From assembly GCA_021613335.1 (NCBI GenBank), contig JAJTWR010000320.1, forward strand, positions 372,501-436,500: 64,000 nucleotides of DNA. The letters run 5' to 3'. Below the pieces are notes generated by a model. That model ran no database searches. It was not told where the DNA came from and worked only from the letters and a program-made list of their open reading frames with translations. This DNA is from Whitmania pigra (lineage: Eukaryota; Annelida; Clitellata; Hirudinida; Haemopidae). The position numbers were made by a program, and so were the translations under genes. The number at the start of each line of letters is the position of its first letter. Position 1 is the first letter of the stretch. Below are positions 26,936 through 38,100 of this stretch, one piece after another.

Positions 26936-29900
26936 AGATGCGAGAGGTAGGATTGTGGAAGATTTGGCACTAAACTTGAACTTGGTCATTTTAAATTCAG
27001 GTGCGGTTACACACATAGCCCACAACGGTAATCCATCACCCATTGATGTTTCATTGGCCTCTCCGCATTGGGCGGCCAAGACTACTTGGAAGGTCCTCCA
27101 CTCAAGCCTTGGCAGCGATCATCTCATCATTCAGATGACGATCAATGATAAGGCTTTATTCGAGGACTTGAGACCATCGACAATCAACTTGAGGTCACTC
27201 AACTGGAACTCTTTTCAGGTTAAGTGTTCCTCGCTCATTCACCAGGTGCTTCCATCTAATGACCTGGAGGAAAACACGAAATTTGTCTCTGACTCCATCA
27301 CAAGTGCAGCCTTAGACAGCTCTTCTTTTTACAAGGGAAGACGTAAGAGGCCTCTCGTTCCGTACTGGAACAATGACTGCAAGGAGGCCGTCATAGTCAG
27401 AAATAAAAAGAGAGCTGTTTTTCGGCGACTTCGTTCGGAGGCGAGTCTAGAGGAATACAAGAGGGCTAAGGGTCAAGCTCAGTGGACCATTAAGAATGCG
27501 AAAAGAGAATACTGGCAAATGCATTGCTCTGGTTTTAATGGTTCAACGGGTGTTGCTGCTCTTTGGAGATCCATTAAGGGGATGAATGGCAATCGCACAG
27601 ATCCTCGAATCCCTCCAATTGCCTCTCTCTCTGGCGGTCCACTTGGAAACTCAGAGAAAGCAGGCATGCTCGCCCGAACCTTTGCACAAGCTAGCAGTAA
27701 TGCGAACCTCTACCCACTCTTCGCACATGTCAAAACTACGCTCATGCTGTCTCCGGAACTTTTTGTGCCGGAGGACTCTCCCATGTCTGATCCCATAAGT
27801 ATTTCTGAAGTCTTTGATGCACTACGGAACTGCGGGAACACTTCCCCAGGTCCTGACGGCATCCATTATGAGATGATTAGAAGGCTCCCAAGCACCAGTC
27901 TCAAAGGGATCGTGGCTCTCTTCAACCAGTCCTGGTTATCAGGAACGGTTCCCTCATTATGGAAGAGAGCCACGGTCGTCCCAATCCCTAAGAAAGGGAA
28001 GCCTCCTGCTCTTCCTTCTTCCTATCGGCCTATCTCTTTGACCTCCACTCTCTGCAAACTCCTGGAGAGGGTGATTGCTACGAGACTCCGGTGGTTCTTA
28101 GAGAGCAGAGACCTGTTGAATCATTATCAAGCGGGTTTTAGAAGAGCTCGTGGCTGTGTGGATCACATAGTCAGGCTGACAAGGGACATTGCTGCATCTT
28201 CGATCAAGAAAAGGAAGACTCTAGGAGTTTTTCTTGATATGGAAAAAGCATTTGATATGGTTTGGAGAGAGGGGATCATTGATCAACTTTCAAGGATGGG
28301 AGTTAAGGGGAGACCCTTAATGTGGATTCATAATTTCCTTCAGGATAGAAGTATCCAAGTGAGGGTTGGATCGTCTCTCTCCGAACCGGTTGTCTTAGAA
28401 AATGGTACCCCACAGGGCAGTATCCTTAGTCCACTTCTTTTCATCATCATGATGAATTCGATGCCAGAACCTTTGAATGGAGTCGAGCTGTCTATGTATG
28501 CTGATGACATTGCTCTTTGGACGGTCGGGACGTCCGTACAAGTAATGACAGCGAAAATGCAGAAACAACTTGACAATATGGCTAAGTTTCTTACTAATAA
28601 TGGTTTTAAGATATCTGCAGCTAAATCACAAGCAGTTCTTTTTTCAGAATTCCCGAACCGGACGATGAATGAAAGTATCAGATTGAAGATTGGAGTGGAG
28701 GTGATTCCCCTGTCTAAAACAGCCACCTTTTTAGGAATCGTCTTGGACGAAAGACTAAACTGGTCGGCACATGCAGAGTTCGTCAAGACTCGGTGTTTCA
28801 AGCGACTCAACGCTATGAAAGCCATTTCAGGCAGTTCTTGGGGGGCGAACAAGACCTCGCTCCTCACTGTTTACAGAGCCACCATTCGCTCTGTTTTAGA
28901 TTTTGGTTGTGAAGTAATTGACCTGGGGTGCAAGCAAATCAGAGCCATTTACGACAGTATTCAGTATCAGGCGCTGAGGATCTGCTGCGGTGCCATGAAG
29001 GGCACAAGTGCCTCGTCTTTGCGGGTAGAGTGCGGTGAGCTTCCTCTCGACCTCCGTCGTAAGAAGCTCATGGCGCACCACGCCCTCAGGTCTTTTGCTA
29101 CAAATAACGAACTTGTTAAAGATGTATATTTCTTTTCAGACTTTTGGTCCCAGGCTGAAGTGAGGCTCCACTGCAGAATGAGACTTCGAGGCGAGGAGCC
29201 CCCGTACAAGAAAATCGAGTCTGTCATCCCAGCAGATCTCCTGGAAGACATCAGGGAGGAACCTCTCAGATGCCCTCCATGGAGTCTGAGAAAACCGACG
29301 ATCGATACTTCGACCCTCTCCTTCGAAACTGACAATCCTTTGCGGATGTTGGTTTCAAGGGAGAAAATAGAGGATCTCCAGGGCAGCCTCCTCTGCTACA
29401 CGGATGCCTCTAAGACTGAGGACAACAGGGCTGGAATTGGGATTTATATTCCAAAGAAAGACATCAGAATCAGCATCAGGACGTCGAGTCACAGCTGCAT
29501 CAGTTCCATAGAATTAGCAGCCATTGAGCGGTGCTTGAAATTTGTCAAGGAAGCCTATCAAGAGGAATTTCTTGACATTGTCGTCCTAAGCGATTCGCTT
29601 AGTGCACTAGAGGCACTAAAGGACGGCAACAATTATGATTCTGATATTAAAAATTTACAGTTTTTAATTTCAGAAATTCAAGAGAGCGGCAGAAAGGTCA
29701 CTCTCGTCTGGGTCCCTGCCCATGTTGGAATCCCTGGCAATGAGAAGGCTGATGCCCTGGCAAAGGCAGCCACTGCAAGGGATCAGATAGACTTCCGGAT
29801 TCCAGCGTCTATCAAGGATGTCAAAAGGATTGTGGCTCGCAACATCCTCCGACAATGGCAGACCAGATGGGATGAAGATCCTCGAAACCAACATTACAAG

Positions 29901-30403
29901 TCCATAGAGAAACAAGTGTCGACGAGGAGCAAGTTCCAATGTGTCTCAAGGAGGAAGGAGGTTCTCGCCTCCAGACTCCGAGTTGGAAAGTGTGCTCTGA
30001 ATCAGCACTTGTTTCTCTTCAAACGTCACACCGATGGGAAGTGTTCCACCTGCCCTCAGGAAGACGAAAATGTGCAACATTTCCTCATGGAATGTCCAGC
30101 CCAGTCTGTCCTGAGGAGAGAAATCAGAATGGCCACAAATCTATCCGATATGAGTTCTATGCTTAGCAATCCAGCAAGTGTGGACATCATTTATCGGTGG
30201 ATTTCAAAGAACAGACATGACTTACTTTAAGTCATTTACAATTTTACTTTAATTAAATAAGTACTTTCTTTCATTATTCTAACACGTTTCATTATTTTTC
30301 ATTATTCTAACAAGTTTCATTATTTTTAATTACTAACACTAACTAAAGTCCGAATCATCTCTGTTATGCAAAGGACTATAATCAAATAAACAAACAAACA
30401 AAC
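26936..30403 (+). mobile_element. 5'-truncated LINE with open EN-RT-RNase H frame
   Basis: The copy is bounded by the 11-bp target duplication GGAGCAAGAGA (26925-26935 and 30404-30414) and ends in an (AAAC)n tail, as expected for target-primed reverse transcription. It inserted into the LTR of an older gypsy-type element. Truncation removed ORF1 and the front two thirds of the endonuclease. The 3' UTR is about 170 bp with a short duplicated motif (tttcattattctaaca). One uninterrupted frame of nearly 1,100 codons indicates a recent insertion. Confidence 0.93.
26937..30230 (+). CDS. LINE ORF2 fragment: endonuclease end, reverse transcriptase, RNase H
   Basis: The frame is open from the truncation point, so there is no real start codon. 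It begins inside the apurinic-type endonuclease (DARGRIVEDLALN, then SLGSDHLII, the family's SDH motif). Reverse transcriptase follows: PIPKKGK.., YRPISLTSTLCKLLERV, motif A FLDMEKAFD, motif B NGTPQGSILSPLLF, motif C MYADDIALW (about residues 515-518 from base 26955) and FLGIVLDERLNW. RNase H has its acidic residues in YTDASK, SSIELAAIERCL, VLSDSLSALEAL and WVPAHVGIPGNEKADALAKAA. A final C-x2-C-x7-H-x4-C knuckle sits in KCSTCPQEDENVQHFLMEC. EN plus RT plus RNase H points to the I/R1/Nimb/LOA group of LINEs. I cannot fix the clade. Confidence 0.93.
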   Translation, partial: DARGRIVEDLALNLNLVILNSGAVTHIAHNGNPSPIDVSLASPHWAAKTTWKVLHSSLGSDHLIIQMTINDKALFEDLRPSTINLRSLNWNSFQVKCSSLIHQVLPSNDLEENTKFVSDSITSAALDSSSFYKGRRKRPLVPYWNNDCKEAVIVRNKKRAVFRRLRSEASLEEYKRAKGQAQWTIKNAKREYWQMHCSGFNGSTGVAALWRSIKGMNGNRTDPRIPPIASLSGGPLGNSEKAGMLARTFAQASSNANLYPLFAHVKTTLMLSPELFVPEDSPMSDPISISEVFDALRNCGNTSPGPDGIHYEMIRRLPSTSLKGIVALFNQSWLSGTVPSLWKRATVVPIPKKGKPPALPSSYRPISLTSTLCKLLERVIATRLRWFLESRDLLNHYQAGFRRARGCVDHIVRLTRDIAASSIKKRKTLGVFLDMEKAFDMVWREGIIDQLSRMGVKGRPLMWIHNFLQDRSIQVRVGSSLSEPVVLENGTPQGSILSPLLFIIMMNSMPEPLNGVELSMYADDIALWTVGTSVQVMTAKMQKQLDNMAKFLTNNGFKISAAKSQAVLFSEFPNRTMNESIRLKIGVEVIPLSKTATFLGIVLDERLNWSAHAEFVKTRCFKRLNAMKAISGSSWGANKTSLLTVYRATIRSVLDFGCEVIDLGCKQIRAIYDSIQYQALRICCGAMKGTSASSLRVECGELPLDLRRKKLMAHHALRSFATNNELVKDVYFFSDFWSQAEVRLHCRMRLRGEEPPYKKIESVIPADLLEDIREEPLRCPPWSLRKPTIDTSTLSFETDNPLRMLVSREKIEDLQGSLLCYTDASKTEDNRAGIGIYIPKKDIRISIRTSSHSCISSIELAAIERCLKFVKEAYQEEFLDIVVLSDSLSALEALKDGNNYDSDIKNLQFLISEIQESGRKVTLVWVPAHVGIPGNEKADALAKAATARDQIDFRIPASIKDVKRIVARNILRQWQTRWDEDPRNQHYKSIEKQVSTRSKFQCVSRRKEVLASRLRVGKCALNQHLFLFKRHTDGKCSTCPQEDENVQHFLMECPAQSVLRREIRMATNLSDMSSMLSNPASVDIIYRWISKNRHDLL

Positions 30404-30814
30404 GGAGCAAGAGAGTTTGTACGAGTTTGTACGGAGTTGGTACGAGGGTTGAACGATAGGGATTGCGAGTTGGCGATGTTACATGCGAATACGTACTTGT
30501 CAGCCATTAGCGATATTTCGGTTCTTGTTTCTGTTTCTGAATATTTGACATTCAATAAAGTTTTCTGTTGATCTTGTTATTCTTATAAAGACCCAACAAC
30601 TGGCGCAGTCGACGAAAAAAAGTTTCAAAGTCTGAAGAGTGATATTTTTCAAGGAAACCGACAGAAAAGGTTTGTCACAGAATTTGTTCAGTAACAGTTC
30701 ATTTGAATTTCAAAGCCGGTGAGAATGGCGGATATCGCTAAATTTCTGGAGTTATTTTCGAAACAAATGGAAACCCTAGTTCGTTTTATTTATTCTTACA
30801 AAAGACCCAACAGA

Positions 30815-31243
30815 AGCATTTTTGACATTCAAATGTCCTTGACTTTCTAAGTCATTTACTGATTGCTATTTTTAACCTTGGAGATTCGTTTGAATCTCAA
30901 ACAATTTAAGAGAGGACTGAAGTAAATCTTGTGAAAATATAATGTGAAAATTAATAAAATATTAAATTGCGTAAATTGAAGTTTTATTCATTCTCTGATT
31001 TACTCGATAATTACTGGCATCACCATCGTTTTACTGTAATATTGAAACATTTCAGTTTTATTGGAACTTCATTGAATACGGTTCTGATGCAAGAAACGAT
31101 TTATTAGAATATTTAACAACCCTTTATGTTCACAATTTATTGTTATTATTCATAATTTAATTAATTATAGTAACAAGCAATTGCGATGCTAATTTGGTTA
31201 ATTATAGTAAAAAGCAATTTCCAGCAAGGATTCTCTTTGAATC
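30815..31243. other. 3' flank of the hemolectin-like gene
   Basis: AT-rich. Minus-strand AATAAA at 31100-31105 lies about 140 bases past the stop codon at 31244 and is the likely polyadenylation signal. Nothing else seen. Confidence 0.5.
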
Positions 31244-32140
31244 TTACTCAATGTAACATCCACTAAGGCTACAGTTGCAAGATTCAGCTTCAGTGACTAA
31301 AATGTTCACATCAGATCCCGGACATGACACTGTTACCTGCCTATTGACTAATTCTATGGCTTGACAGCAAGAACACGTCCGAGTCTCTAGAGTTGCAAAT
31401 CCTGGGTTATTGTATGCAACTTTAAAAAATGTCTGACAAGCACCGGCGCAAGCTTTTAATGGAATTGTTTTGCCTCTAAGGCATACTTCGGATACAGTTT
31501 CAGCAAATGTATAATTTTCAGTCACCAGAGAACATGGCATCTGCTTGGGTGGCACCGAGGTTGGGCAAACTTCGGATGTTTCTGTCGTCGACGAAGTTGG
31601 TGTTTGTCCAGTGGTGGATCGAGGTGTTGTTGGCGTTCCTTTTGCCGGACACGTGCATTCGCACTTTGGAGGCGAGAGAGGTTTTGGCGCTTCACCAGGA
31701 CAAGAACATGGATCAGGATTCTGGACCATTGCATCTCCTTCTACCGTACAATTAAGTATCGCACACGAATCGAAACTTTCTCTAAACTCTCCTATCTTCT
31801 CTTGGCAGTTAAAACTTCCGTCCGTGCAGAGGCAATGTAAACAGTCGAATGAAACGCTGACTCCACTGTCCACCATGTCACCCGTTCGGCATTCTTCGTC
31901 TTTCCTTGAGATTCCTGCTATGGAATCCTTCTCCACGTAACACACGTCCCAGACAATAAATGTGGAAATTTGGCATTTTTTCAACTCCTCTGATGGTTGG
32001 CGAGTACTTGTTCCTTTTTCTGAAATAAATGAAACTAACACAAATTGTTGCAATTTATGAGCTAAACTATTGACGTAATCAAAAGCAAAATAAATTTTAA
32101 TAACCTGATGAGGATGATGTTGCTCCTGGGAACTCGGGAC
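31244..32140 (-). other. Hemolectin-like gene, VWC-like segment and C-terminal cystine knot (exons 51-52)
   Basis: Exons 32105..32140 and 31244..32019. After a Ser/Thr linker comes a Cys-rich VWC/TIL-like segment ([30 protein letters not shown]), a Pro/Thr linker, then a CTCK domain. The CTCK reads [40 protein letters not shown] and [10 protein letters not shown], ending YIE and TAA. CTCK domains dimerise VWF, mucins and related proteins through disulfides. Confidence 0.9.
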
Positions 32141-35100
32141 CTGAGAAAATATTTGAGATTTCAACATTTTACGGAGAGTTACGATTTTTCCCGCCATTTG
32201 TTTGTGAAAAAAGATAAAATACAAGCTCAAACAGATTTCCTAATTACGTAGAAAAAAACTAAATTTGAATATTATTTTGAAAAATAAAATTATTTTGGCA
32301 GTAATCATCTAATCTACTAAACCAGTAGTTACAGTCAAGAAATATAAAAATAACATAGCAATTATATTAGGATGCTAATATCATCATAATTAATCATTAT
32401 ATTGTTATTAATAATTATAATTACTTAATATAATAGTTAATATTTGTTATTAGTATTTATTATTATTATTATTTTTTGTTTGTTTGTTTGTTTGTTTATT
32501 ATTATTATTATTATTATTGTTATTATTATTATTATATTATTATTTGTAAAAAGAACAACTCACCTGGAGTGGTTACAGGTGGAGTAGTTGTTTTGTTGAC
32601 CTGAGGACATCCGATGACTTGCACCACTTTTATTTTCCAATCCTCGCTTTTCAACGTCAATTTCAACGTCAAGTTGTCAACTCTCGAGGCAGGTTTTGAT
32701 ATTAGGAAGTATTTGTTCTGAGACACAAGTTGTTTTTAAGGAATTTAATTTCAGTGGTTTCAATTTTATATGGGTTTAATATCAAATTCATTTAATTAGT
32801 GCATACATACATATATATATATAATATAAACATTTTTCAAAATATATTAGAAGAATTTTAGATGGAGAAAGAGATTATTTTTGAGAACCTAAGTTCTTGA
32901 AACTCCACAAAATCACTCACAGGGCCAAAGTCTTCATTTGTGACGAGAGGCAGTGGAACATTGGAGTGGGTAGCGTTGCTGAACAAAACAGAAACTGATT
33001 CCGCTTGAGTGATTTCCAGATAAATGAAGTTGATAATGAAAGTTCCGATCAGCTTGAGTTCATATTCAATCGTCAGAGGATATTTGTTCTTTATTGAGAA
33101 ATTCATACTTTCAAAGTTTTCATCGGGTTCTTCCATCAAATCAAACGGTTGGCATGGAGCCGCTGAGAGGGATAAATTTTAAGAGGTCCATTTTTCAAGA
33201 TGTTTGAATAAGTTAACAGTTTTTGCCTACTGCCATATTTTATATTAATTAATTAACAGTACGAGAAAAGCATATTTAGGAGTTTCCATTGGTTTTTTAA
33301 GTTTAAACTTAAAACAAAATAAAATATTAGTCAATAAAATATTATTCAAAATAATATGCATAATATGACTTGATTAATTACTTGATATCGATGGAAGTGT
33401 TGCAGGGCGAATGGGTTTCGCGGTGGAAGGATAGACTTCTGCCTGGCGTGATACACCTTAAATAATAATCTTTATTCTAACAATTTATTTTTTATTCAAA
33501 TTATTTATTCCTAATTTCAAATATTTATTCGTAATTCTAAGAATTTAAAATAAAATGATTTCAAAACCAAAATGATTGCAACAGTAGGGTGGCAACGACG
33601 TCATTGTTAAATAATTAAATAATTAAATAATTAATTCTGAAAACATTTTCAAAATTAGCACTCACCTGGAGCAGTAGGTTCTTGAGGTTTCAAGGTAGTT
33701 TGTTGCTTTTCATGCTGGCAACCACTCACCTCCATCCTCGTTAGGGATTCAAATCCTGCGTCTGAGGTGAAGTTGATTGAAATGTAATCAACTGGAAACA
33801 TCGGATATCCGGTCAGATGGATTACCTGGAGGAAACAAATGTTTTACGATGTGTAATCGGTGGATATTGGAAAGCTTCATCTTAATTTTTAAAGTCATTC
33901 GTTTTAAATTAATTATTGATTTTGTATTTAATTTTTAACATTTCTTAGTGAATTCACTACATAAAATAATAATTGTTAAATTTTTATTATTAATTAATAA
34001 TGTTTTAATTTAAATTTTAATTAATTATAATTTCAAAATTGCTATTATGGATAATTATAATTATAATTCTACATTATGTAATAAAAGAAATATTTATCAA
34101 ATTGACAAATAAATATTTAAAACGATGGCTATCCTAAACCATAAATAAATAAATAAATATTCATGCATTCATTTAACCCCGTCATCGTCGACATATTCAG
34201 TGAGGTTGAGAAAAGTGCCTTTGTGAGTTTCATTGGTGGACGACACCGATATTCCACTGGCATTCAAGAATTCTATGATCACGTTGACGATGAAATGTGT
34301 TTCTGTTAAAAGCAGATTCACTGTTTGGTTTCTCAACTTCTGGGCTGCAGCAGAGAGCTTTCCAAATTTGGCTCGGCCATTTTTGATAAGTCTTTGTGGC
34401 TTACAAGGAGGCTTTAGTTTCTCAATAATAAATTCTGCCAATTGTTAATTATTTGGATGTATTATAATGATATTATTAACAAAAACTGTCAATGTCAACA
34501 ACTAGACAAAACCAACCTTCTGGTGTTATCGTTGAGATGCTCTCTTGTAAGATGCAAATATGTTAGGTTAGTGAGTCACGGGTTAATTAATTGAACTTAG
34601 TAATTTATTTACTTATTAACTTTACAATTGCAATTTACCTGTTGATGCTTGTTGAGTGGTTTTATACTCTTTGAGGTGAATAGAAAATAATTTTTGTTAA
34701 TGTTAAACTATATTATTAAATTTTTATATATCAGTTCACATGTCCTTTATCAATTGGAATCAAGAAATTAAATTTTAATTAATATTAATGAATTAATTTT
34801 AAAACTAATTATCAAGATTTTAATTTCCTAAGTGGAATTTGAGCAACTAAGTTCTTTAATATGAATTTGAATTTGTCAATTTAAATTGTAAACCGTTACA
34901 AGATAGTATTTATTTTAAATAAATTATTTTCCATGCAAAATAATAATTGATTAATTACTCAACTTAATGTTTTCCTTAATTAACTGTCAATTTATTTGTT
35001 CAAATTAAAAGTTATAAATTTCGCTCACCTGAAGACGGAGGAGTTTCATATGTGGTGTCCGTTTGAACTGGGTTTACAAACGCCGAATTCAAGAATTATT

Positions 35101-38100
35101 TCATAAATCGCCTTATTTAATCAATCAATCTTTCGTATTTATTTATATTCATCTTTTAAATTAACACCTAATTTTTTTTAAGTTTTGTTATTGTAAATGC
35201 TTCAATTAACCTACAAGTGACCTAAGGTCAGAGCATTACAAATGAAATGTTTTTACAAATTAATAAAAAACTTGCGTTTTAACTTAACCTTTTCTTGGAT
35301 ACAATGTTTCAGGACTAATTAAATCTGCAAAAAGGTGCCCATTTTTGTAAAGTTAAAAAAGCGAATCAGATATTTTCTTTTATCAATTTTTTGGTTTTAA
35401 TTAAATGCCTCCATGAACTAATGTCATTAGATTGTTAATCTGAGAAGAAACTTTATTAATAACAAAATAAAACTATGAGATGGTCCTGGTAATACCATTA
35501 TCATCATTTTAGGCGTCGTCATCATCATCATAATTTTAATAATAATAATCATCATCATCACCATAGTATCTGAATTGAAGTTGTTGAGGGAGTAAACAGT
35601 GACACACATAAATCTTTAACTAGTAACATTATTGTGAGCGTTATTTGTTACTTAATCAATTACTTATACAGCTGCAAGATCAGATGTCAGTTTGATTTTA
35701 ACAAATAACTTGCATAAAATACTAACTTAACGTATACAGAGTTAAAATAAACATATTCGATAAATAAACTCATAAATAACAAGAATAAATTAACAAGAAG
35801 TAATTATTTATTTTGTTTTAATTACTTGCTGTTGTCCAAGCTGTTGAAACTGGATGAGATTTTTCGGATGTCTTTGGTTCGATCACGTAAGTTGAGGATC
35901 CTAAGATAAAAACATTTATTAATATTTATTTTAAAATATTATTACTACATCTGGAGAAGACAGAACAATTTAATTACTGGCAATATTTGGACCAGTCGAG
36001 TATAGCTGAGATGGTATTGATATCTTAGGTGCCCCTGTGCTCACTGTAGAAATTGAGGTGCCTAAGGTAACGTAACAGAATTAAACATTAATATTTCATG
36101 TTTTCAGACTAATATTAAATCAAATAAGTAAAACATTTTACCAGGAAAAGAAGGTCTGTAGACTTTGGTTGAGGGTAGCGGAATGTCAGTCTTTTGAGGT
36201 AAAGGACAGCCCAGGATCTTAATGACTTTAGTCTTCCAATCACCTTCTTTGGGTCTTAACTCCAGTAAAATGTAGTCCACTCTCGAATTTATGAATGCAG
36301 AAAGAATATTCGTTTTCTGAATATTAAGACCATTGAATATATTTAAGTTATTAACAGTATTATTAATTTTATTCTAAAATCAAAAAGAACCCGCGTCAAA
36401 TTACCACTTGAGTTTATCATTTTTAATAATATTGTTAATAATTATAATTAATAATTTTATAACAATTATTAATAATAATTAATTATTATAATATTATATA
36501 TTATACAATATTATTATTATTTGTGAGCTTATGTAAACACGAGAAATTCGTCGATTCTTTTTCCAACTTCAATTTTTCTCAAATTTTAAATTAAATTATT
36601 AAGTTCTTTTATAGATGGATTTATGGATGGATGGATGGATGGATGGATGGATGGATGGATGGATGGATGGATGGATGGATGGATGGATGGATGGATGGAT
36701 GGATGGATGATGGATGGATGGATGATGGATGGATGGATGGATGGATGGATGGATGGATGGATGGATGGATGGATGGATGGATGGATGGATGGATGGATGG
36801 ATGGATGGATGGATGGATGGATGGATGGATGGATGGATGGATGGATGGATGGATGGATGGATGGATGGATGGATGGATGGATGGATGGATGGATGGATGG
36901 ATGGATGGATGGATGGATGATGGATGGATGGATGATGGATGGATGGATGGATGGATGGATGGATGGATGATGGATGGATGGATGGATGGATGGATGGATG
37001 GATGGATGGATGGATGGATGGATGGATGGATGGAGGATGGATGGATGGATGGATGGATGGATGGATGGATGGATGGATGGATGGATGGATGGATGGATGG
37101 ATGGATGGAGGATGGATGGATGGATGGAGGATGGATGGATGGATGGATGGATGGATGGATGGATGGATGGATGGATGGATGGATGGATGGATGGATGGAT
37201 GGAGGATGGATGGATGGATGGATGGATGGATGGATGGATGGATGGATGGATGGTGGATGGATGGATGGATGGATGGATGGATGGATGGATGGCATTACTA
37301 ATTACCGGCTGTTTTGCGTGGCGTTCCTTGAGGAATTTTATCGGAATAATTTTTCCAGCAGCATCGGTGATCTGAATAAATATCATGTCTGCCTCATGGA
37401 GTTCCAAGGAGATGGAGTCAACGTGGAAATCTCCATTAAATTGGAAGCGGAGGATTTCGGCAGATTTGATTCCAGTGCCCTTCGTGTAGTTGACTGTCAA
37501 GAGACTGCTGTTCTTCATTAGGTCGAATGGTTCGCATGTTTCACTTTCTGCGTGATTCAGATCATTTTTAATTAGTTAATATCTAAATATTTTAAATATT
37601 TGTTATATTCAATTAACGTGTATTACGATAAATAGGTTAATAATTAATATTATTAATTTGAATCAGAAGTTAAGTAATAATAAACACGTCTTATTAATGA
37701 CAAATTATCTGCTATTAACATCGAATATATATCGTAATTTACTAACTTGGACTTGTAGGCTTGTAAGGACCCAATGTTACTGTTTGTTTCTCTAGGTACA
37801 TAGCAATTTAAAATTTAATACAAGTTATTTATTATGTGATACTGTTTAATTAATTACAGACAATTTAAAAATTTTATCAAATAATCTGGAGGTATTTCTA
37901 AAAACAAGGCCATTTTTATGTCTGCAACCGTATAGTAATTAAAACAAGAAAAGTGTTATTAAATTTTATTATTTTAGATTGTTATTAATAAATTAAATTT
38001 TAATACATAAAGTTGTGTGCGTTTGATTTTATGTTCTTAACATTTATTTTCTTCCAAAACTACAAGATAAATCAGTTCACCAAACTTTATGTCTAACCTG

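Larger units (their letters stand above)
26700..30812 (+). mobile_element. Gypsy-type LTR retrotransposon relic, split by a LINE
   Basis: Removing the LINE at 26936-30403 joins an LTR-like sequence. It has a TATA box (gtataaaagg, about 26904-26913), then host bases 30415-30598 with an AATAAA (about 30553), ending in CCAACA. Next comes tggcgcagtcgacg (30601-30614), which looks like a primer-binding site. At 30725 ATG GCG GAT starts a Gag-like N-terminus, MADIAKFLELFSKQMETLV, which soon breaks off. It runs into tttattcttacaaaagaccc-aaca (about 30788-30812), a repeat of the 5' LTR's end (gttattcttataaagacccaaca). So almost the whole interior has been lost. The left LTR end near 26700 is a guess, and no target duplication was found. 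Confidence 0.6.

Noticed and set aside
26777..27079. Minus-strand frame over the LINE start
   Set aside because: It crosses the LINE insertion junction, so it cannot be an old gene.
36586..37521. Long PSIH and WMDG repeat proteins on both strands
   Set aside because: They are translations of the (GGAT)n array. Only the part right of 37306 is a real exon, on the minus strand.
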